Part shown: positions 1-9,607 of the stretch, piece after piece
Numbering within the stretch: position 1 is the stretch's first letter
Layout of the letters: every line of letters starts with the position of its first letter
Origin: Bacteroidota bacterium
GTDB lineage: Bacteria; Bacteroidota; Bacteroidia; Chitinophagales; Chitinophagaceae
Direction of reading: 5' to 3'
DNA: 33,149 nt
NCBI GenBank assembly: GCA_013288285.1
Contig: JABDCE010000029.1
Span: 1-33,149 of the forward strand
Notes under the pieces: generated by a model
What the model was told of the DNA's origin: nothing
The model's input: only the letters and a program-made list of their open reading frames with translations
Databases searched by the model: none
Made by a program: the position numbers and the translations under genes

Positions 1-8
1 ATATATAC

Positions 9-671
9 ATGGATCATCACGACAAGAGCAGCTCAACTGCTAATGCGATCCAGCCGAAACCTAAAAGAATTCCCGAAAAAGCTAAGCCTGCTATAGCTAA
101 AGCAACTCCGCAACCCGAGTCTCCAAAGGTGATCGCATCGACAGACCCGAAGGTGACCTATATAATTATCGACAAGCGCCCGGCTGCCGTGGTGCCTGTT
201 CCCGTTGCCGAAAAAACAGAAGTACCTACCCGGCACCAAACGAATGCGCTCTGCCGCAAGTATGCCAATCTGATAGGTGTGGAACCTAAAGAGATAGAAA
301 ATATTACGCTCTACTCCTTCATAGATAAATGGTATGGTACCGATTACAAAATGGGCGGCTGTGATATTTCCGGGATAGACTGCTCCGGCTTTGCGCAAAA
401 ACTATATGGCGATGTGTATGGAATAGACCTGCTGCGCACTGCGCTTGACCAGTTCAAAAACTGTGAGCGCATAAAGCACACAAAAGACGCTACCGAAGGC
501 GACCTGGTATTCTTTCGTATCAGGGGAAAACGCATCTCACATGTAGGCGTATACCTCGCCAACAACTACTTTGTTCACGCCTCCACTTCAAATGGCGTGA
601 TGATCAGCAACCTCAACGAAGACTACTGGCATAAGACCTATGCCGGTATAGGCCGCCTGCCCAGGGGCTAA
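9..671 (+). CDS. NlpC/P60 family cell-wall peptidase
   Basis: Predicted cysteine peptidase that cleaves peptide cross-links or stems of peptidoglycan. Residues 1-75 are a Lys/Pro/Ala-rich, low-complexity linker; the catalytic domain follows from about residue 100. The triad is visible: Cys125 in DCSGFAQKLYG, His178 in SHVGVYL and His190 in YFVHAST, in the order and spacing of NlpC/P60. No signal peptide is seen after this ATG, but the frame is open to the window edge (two more sense codons), so the true start and an export signal may lie upstream; treat it as possibly 5'-partial. The next gene begins 41 bp downstream on the same strand. Family assignment is confident; the exact bond cleaved cannot be told. 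Confidence 0.85.
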   Translation: MDHHDKSSSTANAIQPKPKRIPEKAKPAIAKATPQPESPKVIASTDPKVTYIIIDKRPAAVVPVPVAEKTEVPTRHQTNALCRKYANLIGVEPKEIENITLYSFIDKWYGTDYKMGGCDISGIDCSGFAQKLYGDVYGIDLLRTALDQFKNCERIKHTKDATEGDLVFFRIRGKRISHVGVYLANNYFVHASTSNGVMISNLNEDYWHKTYAGIGRLPRG

Positions 672-712
672 TGCGCTTTCTCTAATTGGCATGATTTTAC
701 CAGTGTAAGATC

Positions 713-2458
713 GTGGCTAAGTCCAAAGTGAATATACCGTTACGCATTTTGTTTTTTTCGCTTGCGCTCATTGTGGTGTCTGCGGGTGCAGTAGCATGGT
801 GGTTTTCGCATCATTACGAAACTGTGCTGAAAGAACGTTTGCCGGGGATGATGCTACGGGCAACTGACAGCGTATATCACATTTCTTTCCAGGACCTGAA
901 TGTCAATGTGTTTGACCACAAGGTGACCATAACGGGCCTGGAGCTATGGGCGGATGAAAAGCAAGCGCTGGCCCTCAAACAACAACATCGCCATACGCCA
1001 CCTACGCTTTCTACGCTATCCATATCGCTGCTGGAAGTAACCGGTATAAACTGGCACAATATCATCTCTGACAAATCGATTGAGAGCGCACATGCCAGCG
1101 TACAAGATCTAAAATGGACAATGGATTGCTCACCCAACCCTAAAGACTCATTATATTCCAGGGACAAGAAAAAACCGGCGGCCATCACTTCAATAACATG
1201 CGACCATGTCGATTTTATCAACCCCGACATTACCTACCATTACAAAGGAATAAAGGAACATTTTGACTGTTACATGAAAGGAGGCACGGCAACCCTGGAA
1301 AATTTCGCCTATGACATGGATGAAAAGAAAGACACCAGTGTGTTTCTCTATGCGCGTTCGGGCAAGGTGCGTTTCAAGGATTTTATTTTCAGCAAGCCCG
1401 CAGGCCGGTACGTAATAAATGCACCGCTCCTGGATTTTGTAACTACTCCCAATACGGTGACACTCAGGTCAGTGAAGATCACGAACATGAGGGACCTGGA
1501 CCAGAAGACGGGCAAAGAGAAGGAATTTTACAATCTTGTTTTTCCGTCCATTGAGCTGGCCGGCTTTAACTGGAACAGGCTCATTAATGATGGCGAGTTG
1601 CTGATACCCGGCGTTCATGCTGCGGAACCATCAATTGATGTACACTACATCAGGGCAAATGCCGATGCAAATGCCCGGACAGGCGACTACCCCAACCAAC
1701 TGATGCTGGAAGTAGGCCTAAAGACAAACATTGAAAAAGTGAACATAAAGAACGGCCGGTTCAGGTATACCGAAGTAACGGCAAAAGGAGACGAGGGCAC
1801 CATAGAATTCTCCGGTATTCATAGCAGCTTCGCCAATATCACTAACCTGCCGGCTATTATCGCCCACGATAACTATTGCGCCGTAAAACTGGAAGGGAAG
1901 TATATGAACAAAAGCCCGCTGGCTGCCAATTTCAAACTCTACCTCAATGACAAAAAAGGCCACTTCACCATGGATGGCTACCTGGACAGCCTGAACGGAA
2001 ACGATGTGCAATCACAGGCAGCGGTCTTTACCATTGTTAAGGTCACATCCTTTAAGCTTAACCGCATGGATATGCACATAGAGGGCGATGAAACTTACAG
2101 CAAAGGCGACTTCACTGTACTCTATGATGACCTGAAAATATCGCTGTTCAAATTTGACAGCAAACAGCGGGAAACCCGGCATGGGCCGTTCGCATTCGTG
2201 GGTAGTGCGCTGTTGCTTTATCCCAGCAACCCTATGCCGGGCAAGGATGTTCGGAAAGTAACCACCTCCTTTGCCCGTGATACGACGAAGGGCTTTGTGG
2301 GTACTATATGGCAAAACATGTTCCGGTCGGTAAAAAAGAGCGCGATACGGGATCAGGGTATAGTTACGCTCACAGATGGCCCGGAAACCGCCAAAGGCCA
2401 GCAACCTAAAAAGGGTTTCTTTACCCGCTTATTCGGAAAGAAAAAAGGCCGTAGTTAA
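713..2458 (+). CDS. AsmA-like membrane-anchored protein, function unknown
   Basis: 581-residue protein with one N-terminal membrane segment (about residues 10-32, after basic MAKSKVNIPLR) and a long periplasmic-type region rich in short alternating beta segments, ending in a strongly basic tail (FFTRLFGKKKGRS). This layout resembles AsmA/DUF748-like proteins of Bacteroidota, a superfamily that also includes TamB and is linked to envelope lipid transport or outer-membrane biogenesis; the link here is by pattern, not by a diagnostic motif. The start is GTG: an in-frame TGA at 692-694 excludes an upstream start, and the membrane segment begins just after it. It follows the NlpC/P60 gene by 41 bp and may share its transcript. 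A hairpin at 2473-2507 follows. Confidence 0.7.
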   Translation: MAKSKVNIPLRILFFSLALIVVSAGAVAWWFSHHYETVLKERLPGMMLRATDSVYHISFQDLNVNVFDHKVTITGLELWADEKQALALKQQHRHTPPTLSTLSISLLEVTGINWHNIISDKSIESAHASVQDLKWTMDCSPNPKDSLYSRDKKKPAAITSITCDHVDFINPDITYHYKGIKEHFDCYMKGGTATLENFAYDMDEKKDTSVFLYARSGKVRFKDFIFSKPAGRYVINAPLLDFVTTPNTVTLRSVKITNMRDLDQKTGKEKEFYNLVFPSIELAGFNWNRLINDGELLIPGVHAAEPSIDVHYIRANADANARTGDYPNQLMLEVGLKTNIEKVNIKNGRFRYTEVTAKGDEGTIEFSGIHSSFANITNLPAIIAHDNYCAVKLEGKYMNKSPLAANFKLYLNDKKGHFTMDGYLDSLNGNDVQSQAAVFTIVKVTSFKLNRMDMHIEGDETYSKGDFTVLYDDLKISLFKFDSKQRETRHGPFAFVGSALLLYPSNPMPGKDVRKVTTSFARDTTKGFVGTIWQNMFRSVKKSAIRDQGIVTLTDGPETAKGQQPKKGFFTRLFGKKKGRS

Positions 2459-2472
2459 TCGATAAAAAAGTT

Positions 2473-2507
2473 AATGGCCAGTTAGCGTTGTGTTCTACCT
2501 GGCCATT
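2473..2507 (-). terminator. Intrinsic terminator between convergent genes
   Basis: Perfect 9-bp arms AATGGCCAG (2473-2481) and CTGGCCATT (2499-2507) with a 17-nt loop. Six A residues at 2464-2469 become a U run after the hairpin when read on the minus strand, so it best fits the end of the prolyl oligopeptidase transcript, whose stop is at 2531. On the plus strand no T run follows, though the hairpin may also slow the converging transcript. Confidence 0.6.
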
Positions 2508-2530
2508 TGCAAAAACATTCTACCACTCAA

Positions 2531-4648
2531 TTATGATTTATAAGTCAGCCCCATGTTCCAGAACAGGAAAGCCCACTTATCAGCCTGTTCAGAGATCACC
2601 ATTTCGGTTGGTTTTCCCGCTCCGTGTCCCGCCTTGGTTTCTATGCTTATCAGCACCGGGTTCTTGCAGGTTTGTGCCGCCTGCAGCGATGCCGAAAACT
2701 TAAATGAATGTGCCGGCACTACCCTGTCGTCATGATCACCGGTAGTCACCAAAGTAGCCGGATAGCAGGCTTTCTTTGTATTATGCACCGGGGAGTATTT
2801 ATACAGGTAAGCAAACATTTCTTTGTTGTCTTCCGCCGTACCATAATCATAAGACCATCCGGCACCGGCAGTGAACTTATTATACCGGAGCATGTCAAGT
2901 ACACCTACCGCAGGGAAGCATACCTGGAACAGATCCGGGCGCTGTGTCATGCAAGCGCCTATAAGCAAGCCGCCATTAGAACCACCTGAGATAGCCAGGT
3001 ATTGTTTGGAAGTATATTTTTCTTTGATCAGAAATTCGGCAGCCGCTATAAAGTCATTGAACACATTCTGCTTCTTTGTTTTGATACCGGCATTGTGCCA
3101 TTTGTCGCCATACTCGCCGCCTCCGCGCAGGTTGGCCACAGCATAGATACCACCGTTCTCCATAAAGGCCAGGTTGCTGACACTGAACGAAGGAGTAAGG
3201 CTGATGTTGAACCCGCCGTAGCCGTACAACATTACCGGGTTCTTACCGTCCATTTTCATTCCTTTCTTATAGGTAATGATCATGGGTATTTTCTCGCCGT
3301 CTTTCGATTTGTAAAACAACTGCTTGCTCTCATAAAGTGATGGGTCAAATTTCACGCCAGATACTTTATATATATCCGACTTGCCTGTTTTCAGGTCATA
3401 CTTGAAGATAGTGGGCGGATACACATAAGAGGTGTAGGTGTAGTAGGTCTCCTGCTCATCCATCTTACCGCCAAAGCCACCGGCTGTTCCCAGCCCGGGC
3501 AGCGTTATGGTCTTTTCCTTCTTACCATCGAGGCCGTACTGGTATACATGAGAGACTGCATCTTCGAGATAGTGGGCAAAAAACTTGTGCCCACAGGAGG
3601 ATACACTCAATGGAAATTTTGTTTCCGGGATCAGTGTCTTCCAGTGCTCCTTAGTGGGGTTAGCCGCGCTCACCACTACCAGCTTGCGGTTAGGCGCTCC
3701 CTGGTTTGTTTCTATATACAGGTTACCGTTTTCTGTATAGGCTATGCTCTGTTCAAAATCAAAGCCTGTTACCACCGGTACTATAGGCGCATTTTTCTTT
3801 GTCAGGTCTTGTATATACAATTCATTCCCGTAAGTAGCATTTGCGGCAGATATCACGAGGAATTGCTCGTCCTCTGTCACGCCACCGCCTATATACCTGC
3901 GCGGCGTGGCCTCTCCGCCAAATATGAGCTTGTCATCGCTTTGCGGCGTACCCAGTTTGTGGTAATACAGTTTGTGTATCTGTGTTTTTTCAGATAGCTG
4001 GCTGCCCTTGGGCTTGTCGTAACTGCTGTAGTAAAACCCGTCGTTGTGCAGCCATGAGGTGCCGCTGAATTTCACATCACGCAGCGTATCGTCCATTTTG
4101 TTCCCGGTCTTGGTATCTATCACTATTACTTTACGCCAGTCCGATCCGCCTTCGCTGATCTGGTAAGCCGCCAGCGAGCCGTCCTTTGTAAAATCTATAC
4201 CCTGCAGCGATGTAGTGCCATCGGCAGAAAACTTATTGGGATCCAGGAACACTTCCGGTGCTCCGTTCCCTTTCTGCCGGTAGAGGACACTTTGATTCTG
4301 CAAACCGTCATTTTTATAAAAGTAGGTATATTCGCCTTCTTTGAAGGGGGCTGAATATTTCTCATAATTCCACAATTCCGTGAGGCGTTTCTTTATCGCA
4401 TCGCGAAATGGTATCTGTGCCAGGTAGCCATTGGTCACATTGTTCTGCGCTACCACCCATGCCTTTGTCTCGTCCGACCGGTCATCTTCCAGCCACCGAT
4501 ACGGGTCAGCCACTTTGGTCCCGAAATAGTCGTCAGTTTGATTGGTCTTCCTCGTATCGGGATACTTACCCGTAAAATCTGTTTGCGCCTGTGCGTATGC
4601 CATTATACCCGTCATTAAAAAAGAAGTAAAAAGTCCGATTGCTTTCAT
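2531..4648 (-). CDS. Prolyl oligopeptidase (S9A), exported
   Basis: Serine peptidase that cuts short peptides after proline (EC 3.4.21.26-type). It has an N-terminal signal peptide (MKAIGLFTSFLMTGIMAYAQAQ, cleavage near residue 20-22), then the conserved DPYRWLEDDRSDETKAWVVAQN opening, a seven-bladed propeller region (about 75-430) and a C-terminal alpha/beta-hydrolase domain. The catalytic triad is visible: Ser557 in GGSNGG, Asp640 in GDHDDRVVP and His675 in KAGHGAGKPT; the Arg after the Asp pair, a known substrate contact in this family, is kept. At 705 residues it is full length. It is divergent from the TamB-like gene and probably acts in the periplasm on peptides. Confidence 0.93.
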   Translation of the reverse strand: MKAIGLFTSFLMTGIMAYAQAQTDFTGKYPDTRKTNQTDDYFGTKVADPYRWLEDDRSDETKAWVVAQNNVTNGYLAQIPFRDAIKKRLTELWNYEKYSAPFKEGEYTYFYKNDGLQNQSVLYRQKGNGAPEVFLDPNKFSADGTTSLQGIDFTKDGSLAAYQISEGGSDWRKVIVIDTKTGNKMDDTLRDVKFSGTSWLHNDGFYYSSYDKPKGSQLSEKTQIHKLYYHKLGTPQSDDKLIFGGEATPRRYIGGGVTEDEQFLVISAANATYGNELYIQDLTKKNAPIVPVVTGFDFEQSIAYTENGNLYIETNQGAPNRKLVVVSAANPTKEHWKTLIPETKFPLSVSSCGHKFFAHYLEDAVSHVYQYGLDGKKEKTITLPGLGTAGGFGGKMDEQETYYTYTSYVYPPTIFKYDLKTGKSDIYKVSGVKFDPSLYESKQLFYKSKDGEKIPMIITYKKGMKMDGKNPVMLYGYGGFNISLTPSFSVSNLAFMENGGIYAVANLRGGGEYGDKWHNAGIKTKKQNVFNDFIAAAEFLIKEKYTSKQYLAISGGSNGGLLIGACMTQRPDLFQVCFPAVGVLDMLRYNKFTAGAGWSYDYGTAEDNKEMFAYLYKYSPVHNTKKACYPATLVTTGDHDDRVVPAHSFKFSASLQAAQTCKNPVLISIETKAGHGAGKPTEMVISEQADKWAFLFWNMGLTYKS

Positions 4649-4771
4649 TATAGTTTATTTAAAGATGCGTCATTGGAATCAGGGTCAAAATAAGTGTATT
4701 TTTGTGATAATAGGTTATCGGATATAGGCTAATGTTAACAGTTTATATGAGGCTAAGTGCGATAATGAATT

Positions 4772-4779
4772 TAAATTTG
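4772..4779 (+). promoter_or_regulatory. Candidate promoter -7 element for tamB-like gene
   Basis: TAAATTTG matches the Bacteroidota -7 consensus TANNTTTG and lies 28 bp ahead of the CTG proposed as the start of the TamB-like gene. A second match, TATTTTTG, is at 4697-4704, with a TTG 21 bp further upstream. No clear -33 element precedes the 4772 site, so which is used is open. Confidence 0.35.
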
Positions 4780-4807
4780 TAAAAAGTAAATAACAACTGT
4801 TTATCCA

Positions 4808-7800
4808 CTGAAGCGCTTTTTAAAAATATTCCGTTACTCAATAGCCATTTTGCTCCTATTGATAGTGACCTGTGTTGTGCTGATAAATCTGACCCCGGTT
4901 CAGAATTATCTTGCCGGCAGAGCTGCGGAACTGCTGTCACGGAAGATGAAAACGGAAGTGAGGGTAGCACATGTTCGCGTAGACCTCCTCAATCATATTT
5001 CACTCGAAGGCGTTTACATAGGCGACCAGGCGCATGATACCCTGTTATATGCAGGCGAAGTACAGATAAGGTTGACAGATTGGTTCCTGTTCAAAGAAAA
5101 GCCGGTCTTACATTATCTGTCGCTCGGCAACACTTACGTGCACCTCTATCGTACTGCTGCGTCCAAAGACTGGAACTATGATTTCCTGGCGAACGCATTC
5201 GTCACCACGAAAAAAGATAAGGATACCAGTACCAACAACCCCATCCGGTTCGACCTGAAGAAAATAGAGCTGAGCAATGTACGGTTTCACTATGATGACA
5301 AATGGGGAGGAGAAGACCAGGATTATGACATAGGTACTTTGCAGATAAATGCGGATGGCATCGACTACAACAAAAAGATGCTGCAGGTAAATGACATCGT
5401 TGCCAAAAACTGCAATATCATAATTAAAGAATATGCTGCAGCTCGGCCTAAGTGGATGCGCCCCCCAACGGTTGACACTTTTGACACCACGCCCTTTAAC
5501 CCCGAAAAATGGGCCGCCAATGTAAAAAGCGTTTCGGTGGAAGGCTGCGAATTTCACCTGGTAATGAACGATAAGAAGCCGGTGCCCGGAGAATTCGACT
5601 ATAACCACATTGACGCAACCAAGGTCAAAGCCTACGTTACCAACGGCACGATAAGGGGCGACACTATACGCGGCACGGTAGAACACTTTGAAGTAAAAGA
5701 GCGGTGCGGTGTCGCTATACGCAACATGCGCAGCAAGGTCACAGTATCGCCCATAGCCTCTATCTGCGACAACCTCTTCCTGGAGACCAACTACAGCACG
5801 CTGCATGACAAATATGCGATGCATTACAAGCACTTCCCGGATTTTATTAATTACATCGACAGCGTAACAATGAGTGGCAATCTGAACAACTCTATTGTGG
5901 ACATCAGGGACATCGCCTACTTCGCCCCGGAGTTGAAAGCATTCCCACCTATAGTACTCCATGTATCGGGCGACGGCGGGGGCACCGTTTCCAACCTTCA
6001 TGCGCAGCACATCAATGTCAGCGATGGCAATACAGTTGTAAAAGGCACCCTCACCATGAAGGGCCTGCCGGATATTTACAAAACCTACATCACTTATTCT
6101 GATGGGGAACTGTTTACCACCAATGCAGGTATCATCAGGTATGCACCCGCCCTGAAGACGAATCCCAACATCAACATGAGCAGTATTGTTTACGCTTATT
6201 TCAAAGGTCGGTATGAGGGCTATGTGCAGAACTTTGCGGTCAATGGTGTGATCACCACAAACCTTGGCTCGATAGGCGCCAATATCAAAATGAACATACC
6301 GGGTTTCGTTGGCAGCAATGCGGTATACTCCGGGCATATCAGTTCAGACCAGGTGCAATTGGGCACTTTTTTCAAACAACCGCTGCTGGGCAGCATAACG
6401 TTTAATGAAGATATATCAGGCGCATCCTTCAACCCGGAAAAGGTGCAAATGAACATTGACGGCACCATCAAAGAATTTATTATCAATAACTACGCCTATC
6501 ACAACATCATTACGCACGGCACGCTGGCAAAGAAGCAATTCAACGGCACACTGATGGTCGACGACCCCAACCTGGCCCTTGAGTTCGACGGCGGCATCAA
6601 CTACGGCAATAAGAACGTAAACATCAATGCCACAGCGCACATGCTGGGCTGCAACTTCAAGGCGCTGAACATACTGAAAGACTCCGTGACCGGGTCAGCC
6701 GATTTCGACCTTAACTGCACCGGCAGCAATATTGATAACTTCTCAGGCTACGCGAAGCTGAACAACATAAATATGAAACGGAACAGCCGCAAACTGGCTA
6801 TCGATTCTGTTTTCTTAAATGCTACCGGGGAGAACGATCATAAATCCCTCACCATACAAAGTGATGACCTGGTAGCGAGTATCACCGGCAATTATCAGCT
6901 TAGTAATCTACCCGCATCCGTGCAGTATTACCTATCGCGTTACATACCTAACTACATCAGCACACCTGCAAAGTTCGCACCGGAACAGAATTTTAAGTTT
7001 ACAGTCACCACCCGGAACATAGACAGCATACTGGCGGTAACCACCCCATTCATCAGGGGGTTTGATTCATCTACAGTCAGCGGTTCTTTAAACACCTCGG
7101 CACAGAAAGTAACGCTGATGGCCAGCATACCTAACGGCAGCATCGGCAAGTTTCACATGAACAATGTGGCGGTCAACGGGCAAGGCAACCTGGACGCTAT
7201 AAGCCTCAGCACCACCATAGACAATGTGGTGATAGGAGATAGCTCACTGAGCGGCTCTTTAAGCCTTACTGCGGCACTTGCCAACGACTCGGTATCCTTT
7301 ACCATAGCCACCACCACCCCCGACCCAAGCAGCTCCATAGCCCTGAACGGACAGATCATTGCCCGGAAAGACTCCTTATTCCTGAACATATTGCCGTCAC
7401 AGTTTTTCCTCAACCAGGTGAAATGGGACATTGCTGGCGGCAGCAAAATAGTATACAGCGACAAATACCTCTCTGTAGCGGGGCTGTCGCTCACATCTGG
7501 CCTGCAAAAAATCTCCGCGTCCACTGAATTGCAGAACCAGGACAAAACACTGATCATAAGCACGGAGAACCTCGATCTCGGGCAATTCGGGTCATGGGCA
7601 GGGTTTGCCGCCTACCAGCCCGATGGGCGTGTGAACGGCACGATACAGATCAATAAATTATTCCAGGACCTGTACGTAAGTGCCAACCTCAAAGCCACCG
7701 GCGTACTACTGGGCACTGATACCCTGGGCACTGTTAACTTCATCGGCGACTATGATGGGGCAAAAAAGCTATACAGTCTCGACCCCCAGACCGGCATTTA

Positions 7801-9604
7801 CAGAGACAATGCGTCCCTCACTGCTTCCGGTAATATCTCTTTCGACAGCGCCACCAACCAGAAACTGGATGGTGCTATCCAGTTCAACAACGCCCCTGTT
7901 GCCTGGTCGTCTACCTTCCTCATGGGTATTATGAGCCGTTTGTCCGGCACACTGAATGGCAGCATTAATTTTGGCGGATCGGCTTATGCACCGGTAATCA
8001 AGGGCGAGGTAGCCTTGCACAACGCAGGTTTCCGCGTAGACTACCTGGGCTGCAACTACACCATACCTACCGCCGACATACATGTAGATAACCGCACCAT
8101 CAGCTATGGCAGTGTTACTGTTCTAGACAACTATAAGAATCCCGCAACACTCACCGGCCATTTCTCGCACAATATGTTCCGCGACATGAGAATGCACTTA
8201 TCGGTTAAGTCAAAGAAATTTGAAGTAATAAACCTTACCAATAACGACAATAACCTTTTCTACGGCAATATTATCGCCAGTATGGACTCATTCACTATCA
8301 AAGGCCCGTTCAATTACGTCCGGCTGAATATTTATAATGCCGCACCTGCAGCAAAGTCACGCATCTATATACCCCTTATCACCGGCGGCGATGTAGGCAC
8401 TTACAACTATGTTTCTTTTAAGAAATACGGCAAAGACCAGGAGAAGGTAACAAGAAAGACCCCGTTCAAAATAGACGTGAATATTGACGCCAACCTGAAT
8501 ACGCTGGCAGAAATGCACATCGTCCTCGACCCGTCTACCGGCGATGAGATCATGGCCCGTGGCGATGGACGCATACAGTTGGACATACCATGGGATAACG
8601 ATATACACACTACCGGCCTGTACAATATCGACAACGGGGCTTATACCCTTACGTTCAAGTCGCTGTTCATTCACCGTATATTCAAGCTCAATTCGGGCGT
8701 CATTAGTTTCAACGGGCCGTTTTCAGAGACCAGCCTCAATGTGGACGCGGTTTATACTGCCAAAGCAAAGCTGGCCGACCTGCTCAATGAAACGGACCTG
8801 AGAAGCTTATCTGATAACGAAGTAAAAGATGCCCAGACGCCCCAGTGGGTAAATGTATCGCTGAATATGAGTGGCCAGTTAAAAAGCCCCAAGCTCACAT
8901 TCGACCTCGACCTCGAAGACAAACACTCCCAAAGCACATTTGCTTACCACAAATTAATGCTCATCAATGCAGACGATCGCCAGAAAACGGAAGAGGTCTT
9001 TTCACTGCTGCTCATCAGCAGTTTTATCCCGCCTGAAGGCATTGGATCGGGCACAGTGGCTACCGGCACTTTAAATAATATCAGCCAGGTAATATCCAGC
9101 TCTGCCTCTACAGGCCTAACCAATATCGCCAGCAAAATAACCGGCGACAAACAATTAAATATTGACGTAAAGTACACCAACTATAACTATAACGACCAGG
9201 CATTGGGCGGCATAAACAGGAACCAGGTGAAAGTAGCCGCCAGCAAAAACTACTTCAATGATAAGCTGGAACTGGAAGTGGGGGGCACCTCTGACTGGGG
9301 ACGGCCCACCAGTGCAGCAAGTACATCTACTATCAACATCACAGGCGACTTCCGGCTCCAATACCGGCTTAGCTACGCCAGCGGCCTGAGGCTCGACTGT
9401 TTCCGTACCAGCGATTATGATGTGACCATCGATCGTGATATTATCCGCAGCGGGGTGGGTATAAGCTGGCGCAAATCATTTGATAACTTCAGTGACTTTT
9501 TCAGAAGCAACCAGTACATGGCCCGCAAGAAACAACAGGAAGAGAACAAAACACCGGACCCTGCTGATACCACTGCCAAACAAGCAGCATCAGGCACGGA
9601 ATAA
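4808..9604 (+). CDS. tamB: TamB-like translocation/assembly module protein (DUF490)
   Basis: Very long (about 1,598 residues) inner-membrane-anchored, periplasm-spanning protein of the TamB/AsmA superfamily, which forms a hydrophobic groove and is linked to outer-membrane protein assembly and phospholipid transport. It shows an N-terminal membrane segment (KIFRYSIAILLLIVTCVVLINLTP), the typical following phrase VQNYLAGRAAELLSRKMKTEV, hundreds of residues of repeated short beta strands, and a C-terminal DUF490-like region from about residue 1050 containing IYIPLITGG and the SLLLISSFIPPEG phrase. Start choice is difficult: the frame is open from an in-frame TAA at 4787 but has no ATG or GTG before the membrane segment. 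CTG at 4808 gives a complete basic-plus-hydrophobic anchor; TTG at 4850 would cut the anchor in half. Its stop lies 3 bp from the stop of the convergent glycosyltransferase. No TamA/BamA partner is in the window. Confidence 0.85.
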   Translation: MKRFLKIFRYSIAILLLLIVTCVVLINLTPVQNYLAGRAAELLSRKMKTEVRVAHVRVDLLNHISLEGVYIGDQAHDTLLYAGEVQIRLTDWFLFKEKPVLHYLSLGNTYVHLYRTAASKDWNYDFLANAFVTTKKDKDTSTNNPIRFDLKKIELSNVRFHYDDKWGGEDQDYDIGTLQINADGIDYNKKMLQVNDIVAKNCNIIIKEYAAARPKWMRPPTVDTFDTTPFNPEKWAANVKSVSVEGCEFHLVMNDKKPVPGEFDYNHIDATKVKAYVTNGTIRGDTIRGTVEHFEVKERCGVAIRNMRSKVTVSPIASICDNLFLETNYSTLHDKYAMHYKHFPDFINYIDSVTMSGNLNNSIVDIRDIAYFAPELKAFPPIVLHVSGDGGGTVSNLHAQHINVSDGNTVVKGTLTMKGLPDIYKTYITYSDGELFTTNAGIIRYAPALKTNPNINMSSIVYAYFKGRYEGYVQNFAVNGVITTNLGSIGANIKMNIPGFVGSNAVYSGHISSDQVQLGTFFKQPLLGSITFNEDISGASFNPEKVQMNIDGTIKEFIINNYAYHNIITHGTLAKKQFNGTLMVDDPNLALEFDGGINYGNKNVNINATAHMLGCNFKALNILKDSVTGSADFDLNCTGSNIDNFSGYAKLNNINMKRNSRKLAIDSVFLNATGENDHKSLTIQSDDLVASITGNYQLSNLPASVQYYLSRYIPNYISTPAKFAPEQNFKFTVTTRNIDSILAVTTPFIRGFDSSTVSGSLNTSAQKVTLMASIPNGSIGKFHMNNVAVNGQGNLDAISLSTTIDNVVIGDSSLSGSLSLTAALANDSVSFTIATTTPDPSSSIALNGQIIARKDSLFLNILPSQFFLNQVKWDIAGGSKIVYSDKYLSVAGLSLTSGLQKISASTELQNQDKTLIISTENLDLGQFGSWAGFAAYQPDGRVNGTIQINKLFQDLYVSANLKATGVLLGTDTLGTVNFIGDYDGAKKLYSLDPQTGIYRDNASLTASGNISFDSATNQKLDGAIQFNNAPVAWSSTFLMGIMSRLSGTLNGSINFGGSAYAPVIKGEVALHNAGFRVDYLGCNYTIPTADIHVDNRTISYGSVTVLDNYKNPATLTGHFSHNMFRDMRMHLSVKSKKFEVINLTNNDNNLFYGNIIASMDSFTIKGPFNYVRLNIYNAAPAAKSRIYIPLITGGDVGTYNYVSFKKYGKDQEKVTRKTPFKIDVNIDANLNTLAEMHIVLDPSTGDEIMARGDGRIQLDIPWDNDIHTTGLYNIDNGAYTLTFKSLFIHRIFKLNSGVISFNGPFSETSLNVDAVYTAKAKLADLLNETDLRSLSDNEVKDAQTPQWVNVSLNMSGQLKSPKLTFDLDLEDKHSQSTFAYHKLMLINADDRQKTEEVFSLLLISSFIPPEGIGSGTVATGTLNNISQVISSSASTGLTNIASKITGDKQLNIDVKYTNYNYNDQALGGINRNQVKVAASKNYFNDKLELEVGGTSDWGRPTSAASTSTINITGDFRLQYRLSYASGLRLDCFRTSDYDVTIDRDIIRSGVGISWRKSFDNFSDFFRSNQYMARKKQQEENKTPDPADTTAKQAASGTE

Positions 9605-9607
9605 CAC

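Noticed and set aside
5108-6337. Minus-strand open frame of 409 codons
   Set aside because: Fully inside the TamB-like coding region, with no family resemblance and no start or promoter signal.
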